The notes under the pieces were generated by a model. That model saw nothing but the letters and a program-made list of their open reading frames with translations. It was not told the DNA's origin and searched no databases. Both the position numbers and the translations under genes were made by a program. A DNA stretch of 64,000 nucleotides. It comes from JAKLIH01 sp964618955. Its GTDB lineage: Bacteria; Patescibacteriota; Minisyncoccia; UBA6257; JAKLIH01. This document shows positions 52,946 to 62,045 of this stretch, piece by piece (position 1 is the first letter of the stretch; the number at the start of each line of letters is the position of its first letter). The stretch is from NCBI GenBank assembly GCA_964618955.1, contig CAZUBO010000002.1, positions 5,778 to 69,777 of the forward strand, given 5' to 3'.

Positions 52946-54016
52946 ATGGTAAAATCTAAATACAAAAAAATTCTATTAGTTTTGGTCATTTTGTTCTTGA
53001 CGATATCTAACATTACTCGAGTATATGCTCAAGTCAACACAATGACTACCGATCCAAATGTTATAAAACAAGAACTTAAAGCTGAAGGTGTTGGATATAT
53101 ATTCCAAGTTGGTATTCCTGGTATAGTAGGAGCTAATGCAAAGCTACCGATTACCGGATTGGGTACATTAGTAAACGGTATTATCACCTTGGCTTATAGA
53201 ATTGCCATGTTACTTGTTTTATATAAAATAGTAAGCATTGGTTTTAAATATATGACTAGTAAGGGAAACGCCGACATAGTTAGCAGCGTTTCTAAAGGAA
53301 TGAAAAATGTTCTAATTGGAATTTTAATTTTATTTGGATCTTATTTAATCTTAAGAACTATTAATCCAGATTTAACAAAAATACCGCAAAATATAAACTG
53401 CCCAAAGGGCACAGCTATTTGTGATGACGCCACTGGTTCTAATTATACTCAAAATAAAGTAGCTTGTCCTTTGCCAGGAGGCACTGTTAGCGTAGACAAT
53501 CGCACAGCTGATGAATTAGAAAATGACATGGGGATAGGGTCTGATAAGTCAATGTTTGACGATGGAATTACAGAAGATGAAGTTAATAAGTTTATTTCAT
53601 CAAATTATGGATCTTTGTATCAAAGTGGTGATTGAACAAATGCTAAAAAAGATTTGTTGTCAGGAAAAGTATCTACTAATATTTGATCAGCAATTAAAAA
53701 ATTAATTGAAAATAAAAATAATTGATTAAGCCCAGATTGTTGAGATAAGATAGAGTTTGGTCCAATCTATACGGGGCATGTAAAAGCAGGAGACTATGAA
53801 TCGTGTCATGACTCATATGATGCAGTTGATTTAGTCGTTAGAGATGGTCTTGGAAATCATGACAGAGATGCTGCTAAAGCTTGCATGGAAGATGCTTTAA
53901 CATATCTAAGAGCATATGTATCCGAAGTTACGGCTTGCGACGAAAGAGAATGTCCGCCACCTCATATTCATATACAAGACGTTAATTGTAAGGTTGGATG
54001 TAGAGTTTGTCCTTAA
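52946..54016 (+). CDS. VirB2-like pilin fused to a possible M15-type metallopeptidase domain
   Basis: 356 aa. A signal peptide (LLVLVILFLTISNITRVYAQ) is followed by a VirB2-like pair of helices around residues 60-135 (LVNGIITLAYRIAMLLVLYKIVSIGFKYMTSKGN; GMKNVLIGILILFGSYLIL), the typical pilin core of CPR/firmicute T4SS. A Cys-containing hydrophilic part and a C-terminal domain with SCHDSYDAVDLVV...PPPHIHIQ follow. SxH-(x)-AxD and HxH are the layout of zinc ligands in M15-type peptidases, so a peptidase role is possible but unproven. TGA-coded Trp are frequent (LSPDCWDK). It ends at a strong terminator and is the last gene of the operon. Confidence 0.72.
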
Positions 54017-54028
54017 GATAATACAATC

Positions 54029-54060
54029 AAAAACCTCCGAAGTAATTCGGAGGTTTTTTA
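54029..54060. terminator. Intrinsic terminator between T4SS-like operon and khpB
   Basis: Stem AAAACCTCCGA / TCGGAGGTTTT with loop AGTAAT and T6; it works for both converging genes. Confidence 0.9.
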
Positions 54061-54528
54061 ATTTCGATAGTTTATCACTACACATCTGTTAGGATTATCT
54101 CCCTCGGATTCACTAGTTAAGTCAGGGTAGAGGGAGATCTCATTATGAATTAATTTTCGGTCTCTAGCGGTCATGGGGTCTAGTTTGACTGGTGTTTTAA
54201 AGATCATGACGCGTTGAGCAGCCTTCTTGGCTAGGTCTTGGAGTTCACGTTGATGGTTGAGTCTATAGCCGTTGATATCAACTTCAACTCTTCAGATAGG
54301 ACCAGTAGTATTGTTTAGATTGGCAATATCAGTTAAGACAATTTCAAAAGCATCGAGGTTAGAACCGAATCTTCCGATGAATAAACTAGCTGTCATTGGA
54401 ATATTGATAGTTACAAAGATTTTATGTTCTGATTCTATTTGTCTTACTTCAATCTCATGACCGTAAGTATTACAGTTCTTGAAGAAGACATTAAGAATAT
54501 TTTTTATAACTTCGATGTTTTGTTCCAT
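54058..54528 (-). CDS. khpB: KH-R3H RNA-binding protein KhpB (Jag/EloR)
   Basis: 156 aa. A type II KH domain near the middle (MTASLFIGRFGSNLDAFEIVLTDIAN, with IGRxG as the GxxG loop) and a C-terminal R3H domain (LDPMTARDRKLIHNEISLY, with R...H) are present, as in Jag/KhpB. The N-terminal Jag-N domain is missing, so it is a short form. It binds RNA and in firmicutes controls elongation and cell-wall genes. The TGA at 54292-54294 is Trp (GPIWRVEV). It lies 1 bp behind yidC, the usual order. Confidence 0.9.
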
Positions 54529-54529
54529 A

Positions 54530-55210
54530 TTATTTAATTACTTTCTTTCTAATATATATTGTTTGAGCGATATTAATTACAGTTAGAATTGTTCAGTAAA
54601 GGAAGATGGCACTCTTGAAGCTCTTGAAATTAAGAATGAAGATTACTGGGAAGACATAGGTGAAGATCTTCATTATATTCTTCTGAGGATCATCATTGCT
54701 AAGATGCTTTAGAGTTATTAAACCATGCATTACTTGAGTAACTGTTGCTAGGATTGCTAGGATAATACTTGGTTTGGATAGGTCAAATAATCCTAGGAAG
54801 GAATGACTGATAGGACTTTTAACTAGGTTAGCTAATGTTGGGTAAAGGAATTTGAAGAAGTCAGGTCTAACGGCTACAGAGAAGGCACTGAATAAGCCAA
54901 AGATAACAAAGATTTGGAAGAAAGCAAAGAAGAAGGCAAAGCTAGGATTGATCTTATTAGTCTTATAGACTTCTAAGAGTAATGCAGTTTGTTGCTGAGG
55001 ATTGGCTTTGTTTTCAGCTTGGATTTTCTTTAATTCAGGTTGAATCTTTTGCATTTTCTTTTGGAGAACTTCATTTTGAGTGAATAGAGGCCATAAAAGA
55101 AGTCTAACAAAGACAGTAGCAAGAATAATACTTAGACCAAAATCTTTTAATAAATAAAAACAAAAGAAGAGGATATTAATTATTGGCTTTCAAAAAAATG
55201 TTTGGAACAT
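54530..55210 (-). CDS. yidC: Membrane insertase YidC/SpoIIIJ
   Basis: 226 aa, short Gram-positive form without a large extracytoplasmic domain. Helices carry the family features: LLKDFGLSIILATVFVRLLLWPLFTQ with the conserved Arg, cytoplasmic loop KKMQKIQPELKKIQAENK, ATVTQVMHGL and the final LYWTILTVINIAQTIYI with TGA-coded Trp. It inserts membrane proteins with or after SecYEG. The start 55210 is chosen upstream of a later Met because the first helix begins there (MFQTFFWKPIINIL). Confidence 0.93.
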
Positions 55211-55215
55211 ATAGT

Positions 55216-55548
55216 TTATTTAATTTTATTAAAAAGATATTGGACTTCGGTTTTAATCTCTTCAAAAAGCATGTCTTGAATATTGGTTTTGATTACCAAA
55301 ACAAAATCAAAGCTAGACGGAAGAGAAGGAATTAAGTCTCTAACTATACTTCTTAAGATTCTTTTGAAATGGTTTCGGGTTACAGCTTTTTTGAAAGTTT
55401 TGTTAGAGACGACAAAGGCAAAACGAGAGTTAGAGATTTCGTTTTTAGCAAAGTTGATAATTAATCCTTTGCCAAAAACGCTTTGCTTATTACTAAAGAC
55501 TTTTTTAATATCAGTTTCTTTTTTGAGACGATATTTTAAAGCTAACAT
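55216..55548 (-). CDS. rnpA: Ribonuclease P protein component
   Basis: 110 aa, basic. Family sequence ALKYRLKKETDIKKVFSNK, RFAFVVSNKTFKKAVTRNHFKRILRS (the RNR-like helix, here TRNHFKR) is clear. It assists RNase P RNA in tRNA 5' processing. It is 4 bp downstream of rpmH and 5 bp before yidC. Confidence 0.92.
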   Translation of the reverse strand: MLALKYRLKKETDIKKVFSNKQSVFGKGLIINFAKNEISNSRFAFVVSNKTFKKAVTRNHFKRILRSIVRDLIPSLPSSFDFVLVIKTNIQDMLFEEIKTEVQYLFNKIK

Positions 55549-55552
55549 AGTG

Positions 55553-55693
55553 TTAAGCGCTTAATTTGACTCTACCTTTCATGCGACGGCCTTTAACGAC
55601 TTTTTTCCCAGCACAGGTTGATTGTCTAGCTAAAAAACCAAACTTTCTTGCTCTTTTAACCTTACTTGGTTGATAAGTTCTTTTTGTTGCCAT
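55553..55693 (-). CDS. rpmH: Ribosomal protein L34
   Basis: 46 aa, too short for a simple length cut-off. Sequence [20 protein letters not shown] followed by the basic family tail [12 protein letters not shown] matches L34. It is the first gene of the rpmH-rnpA-yidC-khpB set that flanks the replication origin in many bacteria. It ends 4 bp before rnpA. Confidence 0.95.
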   Translation of the reverse strand: MATKRTYQPSKVKRARKFGFLARQSTCAGKKVVKGRRMKGRVKLSA

Positions 55694-56019
55694 AATATAT
55701 AGTTTTAGTATTTAATAGTTATATGATAACATATTTTTTTGTAGAAAACAAGGGGGAAAATTAGTTAAGAAAAGAAGGTTTTTTGATAACTTTACTGTAC
55801 CACATTAAGGAGTGAAAATTTCATTGTATGGTATATCTAGGACCAGGGACATCATTGACGCTCTATCCTTTCATTTTAGCACTGCAAAAAGATAGAAGAT
55901 ATTGGCATTTCTAGTGTTTTGTACTAGAATGAGCATGGTAGTTAATTTTAGTATCTATTCATTGAAATTTTAATATATTTATGATATATTTGCAATATAT
56001 TAAATTTAATAAAATACTT
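55694..56019. other. Intergenic region with NYN promoter, no gene seen
   Basis: 326 bp between rpmH and the NYN gene. It holds the promoter and operator listed at 55873-55958 and the rpmH promoter side. Besides these I see A+T-rich sequence and no frame or RNA fold worth calling. Confidence 0.6.
55873..55958 (+). promoter_or_regulatory. Promoter with overlapping inverted-repeat operator (NYN gene)
   Basis: TTGGCA (55902-55907), 17 bp, TAGAAT (55925-55930). TTCTAGT-7 nt-ACTAGAA (55909-55915 / 55923-55929) sits at exactly the same place as the repeat in the 39.8-kb promoter. ATTTTAGCAC (55873-55882) lies at the same distance (29 bp) before the -35, and AATTTTAGTA follows downstream. Confidence 0.72.
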
Positions 56020-56625
56020 ATGGCAAATTATGCTTTTATAGATGTACAAAATACTGACACAACAACAAAAGGGTTGTTAGGTTTTTCTACAGATTGGTTA
56101 AAATTATTTCGTTTTCTAAAGAATAAAAAGAGTTGCGAGAAAGTATTTTTTTATACCGGAGTTTACGAAGGAGATCTAGAGACGATAAGCGTTATAGAAA
56201 GTTTAGAAAGAGAAGGTTGTATAATGAGAAAAAAATTATTACGCCTTTATAAAAGAAAAAACCGAGAAATAAATGTGGTATGTCCAAATTGCAATCATAT
56301 GTTTATTAAATATATTAACACTGGGTACGATCATAAAGCCAATTGCGATGTTGATTTAACGGTAGACGCAATGCAGTTGATTGATAAAGAAAATCGATTC
56401 TATTTCTTTACTGGCGATGGTGATTTCGAATACTTGGCCGAAATGGCCGCTAAAAACAATAATAAAGTAACGATAGTTTCTAGCAGTAAAAAAATTAAAG
56501 ATGGTCCAAATCATTATTTCTCAAGATTATCCACCAAATTAAGAGCTTTGACTTTTTCTTATAGAGGAATTATTAATTTTGAAGATATAAATAATTATCG
56601 GCAAGTTATTGAGAAAAAAGAATAA
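56020..56625 (+). CDS. NYN-domain (LabA/PIN-like) RNase-type protein with CxxC insert
   Basis: 201 aa. NYN fold: FIDVQN with the first Asp near residue 8, KANCDVDLTVDAM with the next two acidic residues and FTGDGDFEYLAEM with the last; all four acidic positions expected for a PIN-like metal site are present. A VVCPNCNHMF insertion between strands may bind zinc. Relatives include LabA/DUF88 proteins and some defence and stress RNases. It sits alone in the origin region, transcribed away from rpmH behind its own operator-promoter. It uses no TGA and could be acquired. The start at 56020 has an A-rich leader like the genome's own genes. Confidence 0.85.
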   Translation: MANYAFIDVQNTDTTTKGLLGFSTDWLKLFRFLKNKKSCEKVFFYTGVYEGDLETISVIESLEREGCIMRKKLLRLYKRKNREINVVCPNCNHMFIKYINTGYDHKANCDVDLTVDAMQLIDKENRFYFFTGDGDFEYLAEMAAKNNNKVTIVSSSKKIKDGPNHYFSRLSTKLRALTFSYRGIINFEDINNYRQVIEKKE

Positions 56626-56961
56626 AAAAATGGAAAGGAAGCGAAGCGCGACCTTTCCTAATGTTATTTATATATTATCATATTTTATAAAAAAATGCAA
56701 TAGTAAAGGTATTAAAATATACTCTGATAGAAGGGCATAGGATTTTTTGTTTTTTATCTTTTCTCCATCTATAGAACTAAAGGTTGTCAATAATGCTACG
56801 GTTTTTATACTAATTTGCCAGTTCTAAAATCACAATAATTCTTATCCCCACCTTTTCCACAGAAAGACGATAAAAAAGGCGTTATTGTATTGAAAATTTT
56901 TGAAAAAGCAGTTATACTATTATTACTAATTGACTTGCAGAAAAATACTAAACTGATTCTT
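56626..56961. other. Intergenic region before dnaA with hairpin, DnaA boxes and promoter
   Basis: 336 bp without a gene. It contains the hairpin GGAAAGG / CCTTTCC (56632-56638 / 56652-56658) after the NYN gene, DnaA-like boxes TTATCCCCA (56842-56850) and TTTTCCACA (56853-56861), and the dnaA promoter. Confidence 0.75.
56890..56918 (+). promoter_or_regulatory. Promoter of dnaA
   Basis: TTGAAA (56890-56895), 17 bp, TATACT (56913-56918), downstream of the two DnaA-like boxes, which suggests autoregulation by DnaA. Confidence 0.65.
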
Positions 56962-58362
56962 ATGAATGCAGATGAATTGAAAAAATTATGAAAAGACGTA
57001 ATGTCAGAAATAGAACTAAATATTTCTAGAGCAAATTTTGTTACTTGATTTAAGAATAGTGCTATTATCGATAAGAATAAAGATACGGTAACCGTAGCTA
57101 CTAATTCTAATTTTGCTAAAGAATGATTAGAGAATAGATACAATAAATATATTAAGAAGGCTTTAGAGAAGTTAGCTCCGGAAATTAAGAATGTAATATA
57201 TAAAGTAGAATCAATTGAGAATATTCAGAAATTCCAAACAGCAATTGAAGAAGGAAAGAAGACTGAAGTAGTAAAAGTTAAAAAGCCAGCTGAGCAAACT
57301 GATTCTTTAACTAAGATTGCTCAAGATCCAAATACTAATTTAAATTCAAAATATACTTTTGATAATTTAGTAGTTGGTTCTCACAATGAATTAGCTCATG
57401 CAGCAGCTTTAGCGGTATTAGATAATTTAGGTTCCAAATACAATCCTTTGTTTATTTATGGAGGAGTTGGATTAGGGAAGACTCATTTAATGCAAGCTTT
57501 AGGAAATGCTTTTAGACAGAGTAACAAAAAATTAAATATCTGATATATCAATACTGAGAAATTAGTTAATGATATTATTGGATCTATTCGTGAACAAACA
57601 ATTGATACAGTAAAGAAGCAATACAAAAAGTTAGATATATTATTGATTGATGATATTCAATTCTTAGCTAATAAAGAAAAGACTCAGGAAGAAGTATTCC
57701 ATATCTTTAATACTCTGTATGATGCTAACAAACAAATTGTCTTTACGTCTGACCGACCACCAAAGGCAATACCAGGATTAGAAGAGAGATTACGATCACG
57801 GTTTGAAGGTGGAATGGTAGCTGATATTAGTCTACCTAATTACGAGACTAGAGTCGCAATATTGAAGAATAAACTACGAGAGAAGAAGACGAATTTACCA
57901 GATGAAATTATTGACTATATTGCTCAGAATATTACTAATAACGTTAGAGAATTAGAAGGGGCTTTAAATACGTTATTAATTAACTTTGAAGTTAAGAAGA
58001 TTACTCCAAGTATTGAATTATCAAAGAAGTTGTTAGAAGATTTTATTAAGAAGCCAAAGAAGATGGTGACGCCTAATGATGTTTTAAAGTTAGTATCAGC
58101 TTTCTATGATATTTCAGTTGATAAGATCAAAGGGGAATCACGAAGGAAAGACTTGGTAAAGGCAAGACAAATTACTATGTATATCTTACGAGATGTTGTG
58201 AAGTTATCTTATCCAGCTATTGGAGAAGTTTTTAATCACAAAGACCATACAACAGTAATGCATTCATGTAAGAAGATTGAAGACGAGAAATTAAAGGATA
58301 GTGTATTAAATCAAGAGTTAGAATCGATAATTGAAAAGTTGAATTATGATGTGTTTAACTAG
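56962..58362 (+). CDS. dnaA: Chromosomal replication initiator DnaA
   Basis: 466 aa, all four domains. Domain I ([14 protein letters not shown]...ANFVTWFKN) has both Trp as TGA, and FAKEWLENRY likewise. A variable domain II follows. Domain III carries Walker [12 protein letters not shown] (~167), Walker [10 protein letters not shown] (~226) and SRFEGG. Domain IV shows the DnaA-box-binding signature [15 protein letters not shown] (~428). It unwinds the origin and loads the helicase. Its stop overlaps the first DnaA-like box of the downstream spacer. Confidence 0.97.
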
Positions 58363-58630
58363 TGGAAAAAATTGTTGATAACCTTAGGTTAAAAATGTTG
58401 AAAAGTATTGTATAATAATTGCCAGAATTTAATAATAAGTTATACTGAAAAGTTATTGGAAGTTGTCTACTAGTTAGGGTTGAGTTATACAAGAGTGAAA
58501 TTTGAAAAAAGATAGTACTGAATTGAATAAAGTTAGTTATCCACTTTTCCACCGAGCTAATAGTAATAAGAATTTATATTTATATTTTAAAAATAAAAAA
58601 TACAATTAATAAAACTATTAAAAATATTAT
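58361..58630. other. Probable replication origin (oriC) between dnaA and dnaN
   Basis: 268-bp spacer with DnaA-box-like sites: AGTGGAAAA at 58361-58369 (reverse), TGTTGATAA at 58373-58381 (reverse), TTATCCACT at 58537-58545 and TTTTCCACC at 58545-58553. An almost pure A/T stretch follows (58558-58625), a good duplex-unwinding element. Flanking genes rpmH-rnpA-yidC and dnaA-dnaN support it. Confidence 0.72.
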
Positions 58631-59746
58631 ATGAAATTTACATGTTTAACTACAAACTTACAAAAGGCAGTTAATGTTTGTGAAAAAATTACTAATAGAA
58701 ATTTAAGTTTGCCAATCTTAAATAATATTTTAATTAAGACAGTTAAGAATCAATTGCAATTGGTTTCAACCGACTTAGAGATTGGGTTGAATTATTATGT
58801 AGCGGGAGAAGTTAAAGAAGAGGGGAGTATTATAATCCCAGCTAAATTACTATTAGGATTAATTAATAATTTAAAAGAAGAAAAGATTACGTTAGAAACT
58901 AAGAAAGATAAGTTATATATCCAAACTAAGGATTTTGATTTGAATGTTCAAGGTTTTGATAGCACTGATTTTCCAATCATTCCTAGAATTGAAAGCGAAG
59001 ATAGCTTGGATATTGAAGCTAATGAATTGTTATTGACTTTAAATCAAGTTATTAAAAGTGCTAATGCTGGATTTAATAAACCAGAATTAAATAGTGTATA
59101 TTTTAATGTTGATAATGACGAGATGTTCTTTGTAAGTACGGATAGTTTTAGATTATCGGAAAAGCAATTAAATAAAAATGCGTATAAATTCAGCGGGAAG
59201 AAGGATGTAAAGATGATAGTTCCAATCAAAACTATTCAAGAGGTTATTTTGATTTTACAGAATTTTGATGATGTAAATAATAAGATTAAGATCTATTTCT
59301 CAAACAATCAAGTGTTCTTTGATTTCGGGAATGTAAATTTGATTTCTCGTTTGATTGAAGGGGAATTTCCTAATTACAAGAATATTATTCCAAAGACTTT
59401 CCAGACTAAAGTTCAAATAAACAAAGAGACTTTAGCAGAATCAATTAAATTAATCAGTTTATTAAGTAGTCAAATTAAAGATTTGAATATTCAATTTGAT
59501 TCTAAAAAACAAGAGATGATATTGAAGGGGGCTGACGTTAATAAAGGCGAAGGAGTCTATCGGTTGAAATGTGTTATTGATGGCTATGATGCGAAGATCT
59601 GTTTTAATTATAGCTATATCTTGGATGGGTTGGACTGTATTAATAATGACGAAGTCTTCTTTGGAATTAATGAAGACAGTCCCGCATTAATAAAGTCTAC
59701 TGGAGACGATAACTTTATATATGTTTTAATGCCAATTAGGATTTAA
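58631..59746 (+). CDS. dnaN: DNA polymerase III sliding clamp (beta subunit)
   Basis: 371 aa, three clamp repeats as in bacterial beta. Start MKFTCLTTNLQKAVNVCEKIT, followed by LPILNNILIKT, STDSFRLSEKQL and the C-terminal FNYSYILDGLDCI...YVLMPIRI are characteristic. It tethers the polymerase to DNA. It contains no Trp. Confidence 0.96.
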   Translation: MKFTCLTTNLQKAVNVCEKITNRNLSLPILNNILIKTVKNQLQLVSTDLEIGLNYYVAGEVKEEGSIIIPAKLLLGLINNLKEEKITLETKKDKLYIQTKDFDLNVQGFDSTDFPIIPRIESEDSLDIEANELLLTLNQVIKSANAGFNKPELNSVYFNVDNDEMFFVSTDSFRLSEKQLNKNAYKFSGKKDVKMIVPIKTIQEVILILQNFDDVNNKIKIYFSNNQVFFDFGNVNLISRLIEGEFPNYKNIIPKTFQTKVQINKETLAESIKLISLLSSQIKDLNIQFDSKKQEMILKGADVNKGEGVYRLKCVIDGYDAKICFNYSYILDGLDCINNDEVFFGINEDSPALIKSTGDDNFIYVLMPIRI

Positions 59747-59762
59747 AAATTAAAAGACAAAT

Positions 59763-60056
59763 ATGTTTCAGGGAATAGGAGAAGTATTAAAGAGAAGATT
59801 AAAAGAATTAAAGATTGATAGCGGAATTAATGAGCAAATTGTTTTAAGTTTGACGGAAGATTTTTTAAAGCAAAATGATTTTTTTCTTTGCTTTCCTAAG
59901 AGTTTTAAAAACAATGAATTACTAGTTGTTTGTTCAAAATCAATATTAGCAAACGAATTGAATGAACAGAAGGATAATTTAGTTGAGTTTTTAAAAACTG
60001 AAAGTCCTGATATAAAAGTAAACAAGGTTATTGTTACAACAGGGTACAATAATTAA
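59763..60056 (+). CDS. DUF721/DciA-like protein
   Basis: 97 aa, basic. FQGIGEVLKRRLKELKIDSGINEQIVLSL and ELLVVCSKSILANELNEQKDNLVEFL fit the DUF721 (DciA) fold, a helicase-loading factor used by bacteria lacking DnaC/DnaI. The place after dnaN agrees. It could be a generic short DUF721 protein. No TGA codons. Confidence 0.75.
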   Translation: MFQGIGEVLKRRLKELKIDSGINEQIVLSLTEDFLKQNDFFLCFPKSFKNNELLVVCSKSILANELNEQKDNLVEFLKTESPDIKVNKVIVTTGYNN

Positions 60057-60070
60057 ATTAAATACCAAAT

Positions 60071-61921
60071 ATGATTGATAAATTAAAAAATATTGTTTTT
60101 GAATTGGTTTTACAAATTCTAAAAGAAAATAATATTGAAAGAGAATTAAAAATTGAAGATATTAAAATTGAAAAAACCCAAAACGATGTTTTTGGTGATT
60201 TCACTTCTAATATTGTTATGATTTTGAAAAAAGAAATTAATATTAAAGATCAATTAATTGAAAAATTGAATAATGATTTGTATGTTAAGGAGAATATTTT
60301 GAAACTAGAATACAAAGAACCAGGGTTTATTAATTTCTTTGTTAAAAAAGAATTTTTAATTAAGAATTTAAAAAGTTTTGTTGAATTTAATAATACAATG
60401 GTTTTTAAAGATAAAGTTCAAAGTTTTTTAATTGAACATACTAGCCCTAATACTAATAAGCCATTACATATAGGGCACTTGAGGAATAGTGTGTTTGCTA
60501 TGGCCGTTATACGTGTTTTAAAGGCCTTGAATCACAAGGTGACGGTAGATTGTTTGTTTAATGATAGAGGTATACATATTTGCAAGGCAATAGTTGGATA
60601 TTTAAGATATAATAGACAAGATCTGGATCCACTAGAGAAAATATTAGAAGAATTAGATGATAATCCTAAGAATTGATTAAATCAACCAGAACCTGGGATG
60701 GAGGCTGAGTTTGTGGGGAAATGTTATATAAGAGGTCTAATTAATAGTTGGGAAGTAATAAAAAGTGGTGAAGAACCGAAAATAGATAAAGAAGAAGAAT
60801 TAAAGAAATGAAAAGAATACCAAGAGCAATTTACATTAGACGCGATATGACTACTTAATGAATGGGAAAAAGGGAATAAAAAAGTTTTATTGGTATGAGA
60901 GACTTTAAATAAATGGTTTTATATAAGTTTTTACAATACTTTTAAAAGAATTAATAGTTATGCTGACCATTTTTGATATGAAAGTGAGTTTTTTCAAAAG
61001 GCAAAAGATTTAGCTCAAGTTGGGTTAGAGAAGGGAGTATTTGTGAAATTAGAAGATGGAGCTTTACTAACGCAATTAAAAGAATATGAGTTAACTGATG
61101 ATATTGTTCAGAGATCTGATGGAACAGCAATGTATTTTACACAAGACCTATACTTAACCAAAATGAAAGTTGAGAAATTTCCAGTTGATTTGTATTTATG
61201 AGTAGTTGGTCCAGAACAGAAATTACATATGCAACAAGTATATGCGGTTTGTGATCAGATGGGAATTGGAAGTATTTCTAAATTCAAACATTTAAGTTAT
61301 GGAGCTGTTTGTCAGAAGGATGGCGGGAAGATGAGTTCTCGTACGGGAACAGTTATTACAATAAACGAATTAATTAAAGAATTGAAAAATACAGTTCTAA
61401 GCAAGAAAGATAATGAATACAAATCTTTAGCTAGTTTCTCGGATATTGAACAAGACAATATGGCTGAGATTATTGGGATTGGAGCTATTAAGTATGCAAT
61501 ACTACGATTAGAAAAAGAACAAGATTTGCATTTTAGTTTTGAAGAGATACTGGACTTGAAGGGAAATGGCAGTCCATATATTCAATATACCTATGCAAGA
61601 TGTAAATCAATAATTGAAAAGGCAGGAAATGTTGATAAGAATATAGATAGTTCGAAAATTACAGAAGAAGAATTGGTTTTATTAAGAAAATTGATTCATT
61701 TCAAAGACGTGATTGAAAAGGCAGGAGATAATTTTGCTCCGCATTTTGTAGCAAACTATATTTATGAATTAGCCAGGGAATTTAGTAGTTTCTACGAGAA
61801 GAATAGAATTTTGGATGCAGAAGTCAATAAAAGATTAAAAGTTGATTTAACTATAGCTATAGCTAATGTATTGAAGTTTGGGTTAGGATTGTTAGGAATC
61901 GATGTATTAGAAAGATTATAA
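60071..61921 (+). CDS. argS: Arginyl-tRNA synthetase
   Basis: 616-aa class I synthetase. The N-terminal Add1 domain is followed by the HIGH motif in TNKPLHIGHLRNSV, a long insertion (residues ~200-300), QRSDGTAMYFTQDLYL, and the KMSKS-equivalent GGKMSSRTG. The C-terminal anticodon-binding domain ends LGIDVLERL. TGA-coded Trp are frequent in the insertion (KNWLNQ, AIWLLNEWEK, LYLWVVGPEQ). It is followed by the fic operator region. Confidence 0.95.
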
Positions 61922-61932
61922 TATATTTACGG

Positions 61933-62024
61933 AACTTGAGATATGGATATTTATATCTCAAGTTTCGGGCTAAACTTGAGATATGGCTTGACATATCTCA
62001 AGTTATTTGATAAACTTGAGATAT
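61933..62024 (+). promoter_or_regulatory. Five-site operator array and promoter of fic
   Basis: Half-site AACTTGAGATAT at 61933-61944, its reverse complement at 61953-61964, direct at 61973-61984, reverse at 61993-62004 and direct at 62013-62024: five identical 12-mers with a 20-bp period and alternating orientation. TTGACA (61988-61993) and TAAACT (62011-62016), 17 bp apart, lie within it, so binding would block transcription. Confidence 0.88.
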
Positions 62025-62045
62025 AAATAAGCTAAATAGCCAATT

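Noticed and set aside
44682..54016. Integrative conjugative element
   Set aside because: No relaxase, VirD4, integrase or attachment repeats seen; both ends are housekeeping genes.
61933..62024. CRISPR array in front of fic
   Set aside because: The repeats are 12 bp, alternate in orientation and have 8-bp spacers; no cas gene is nearby. They are operator half-sites.
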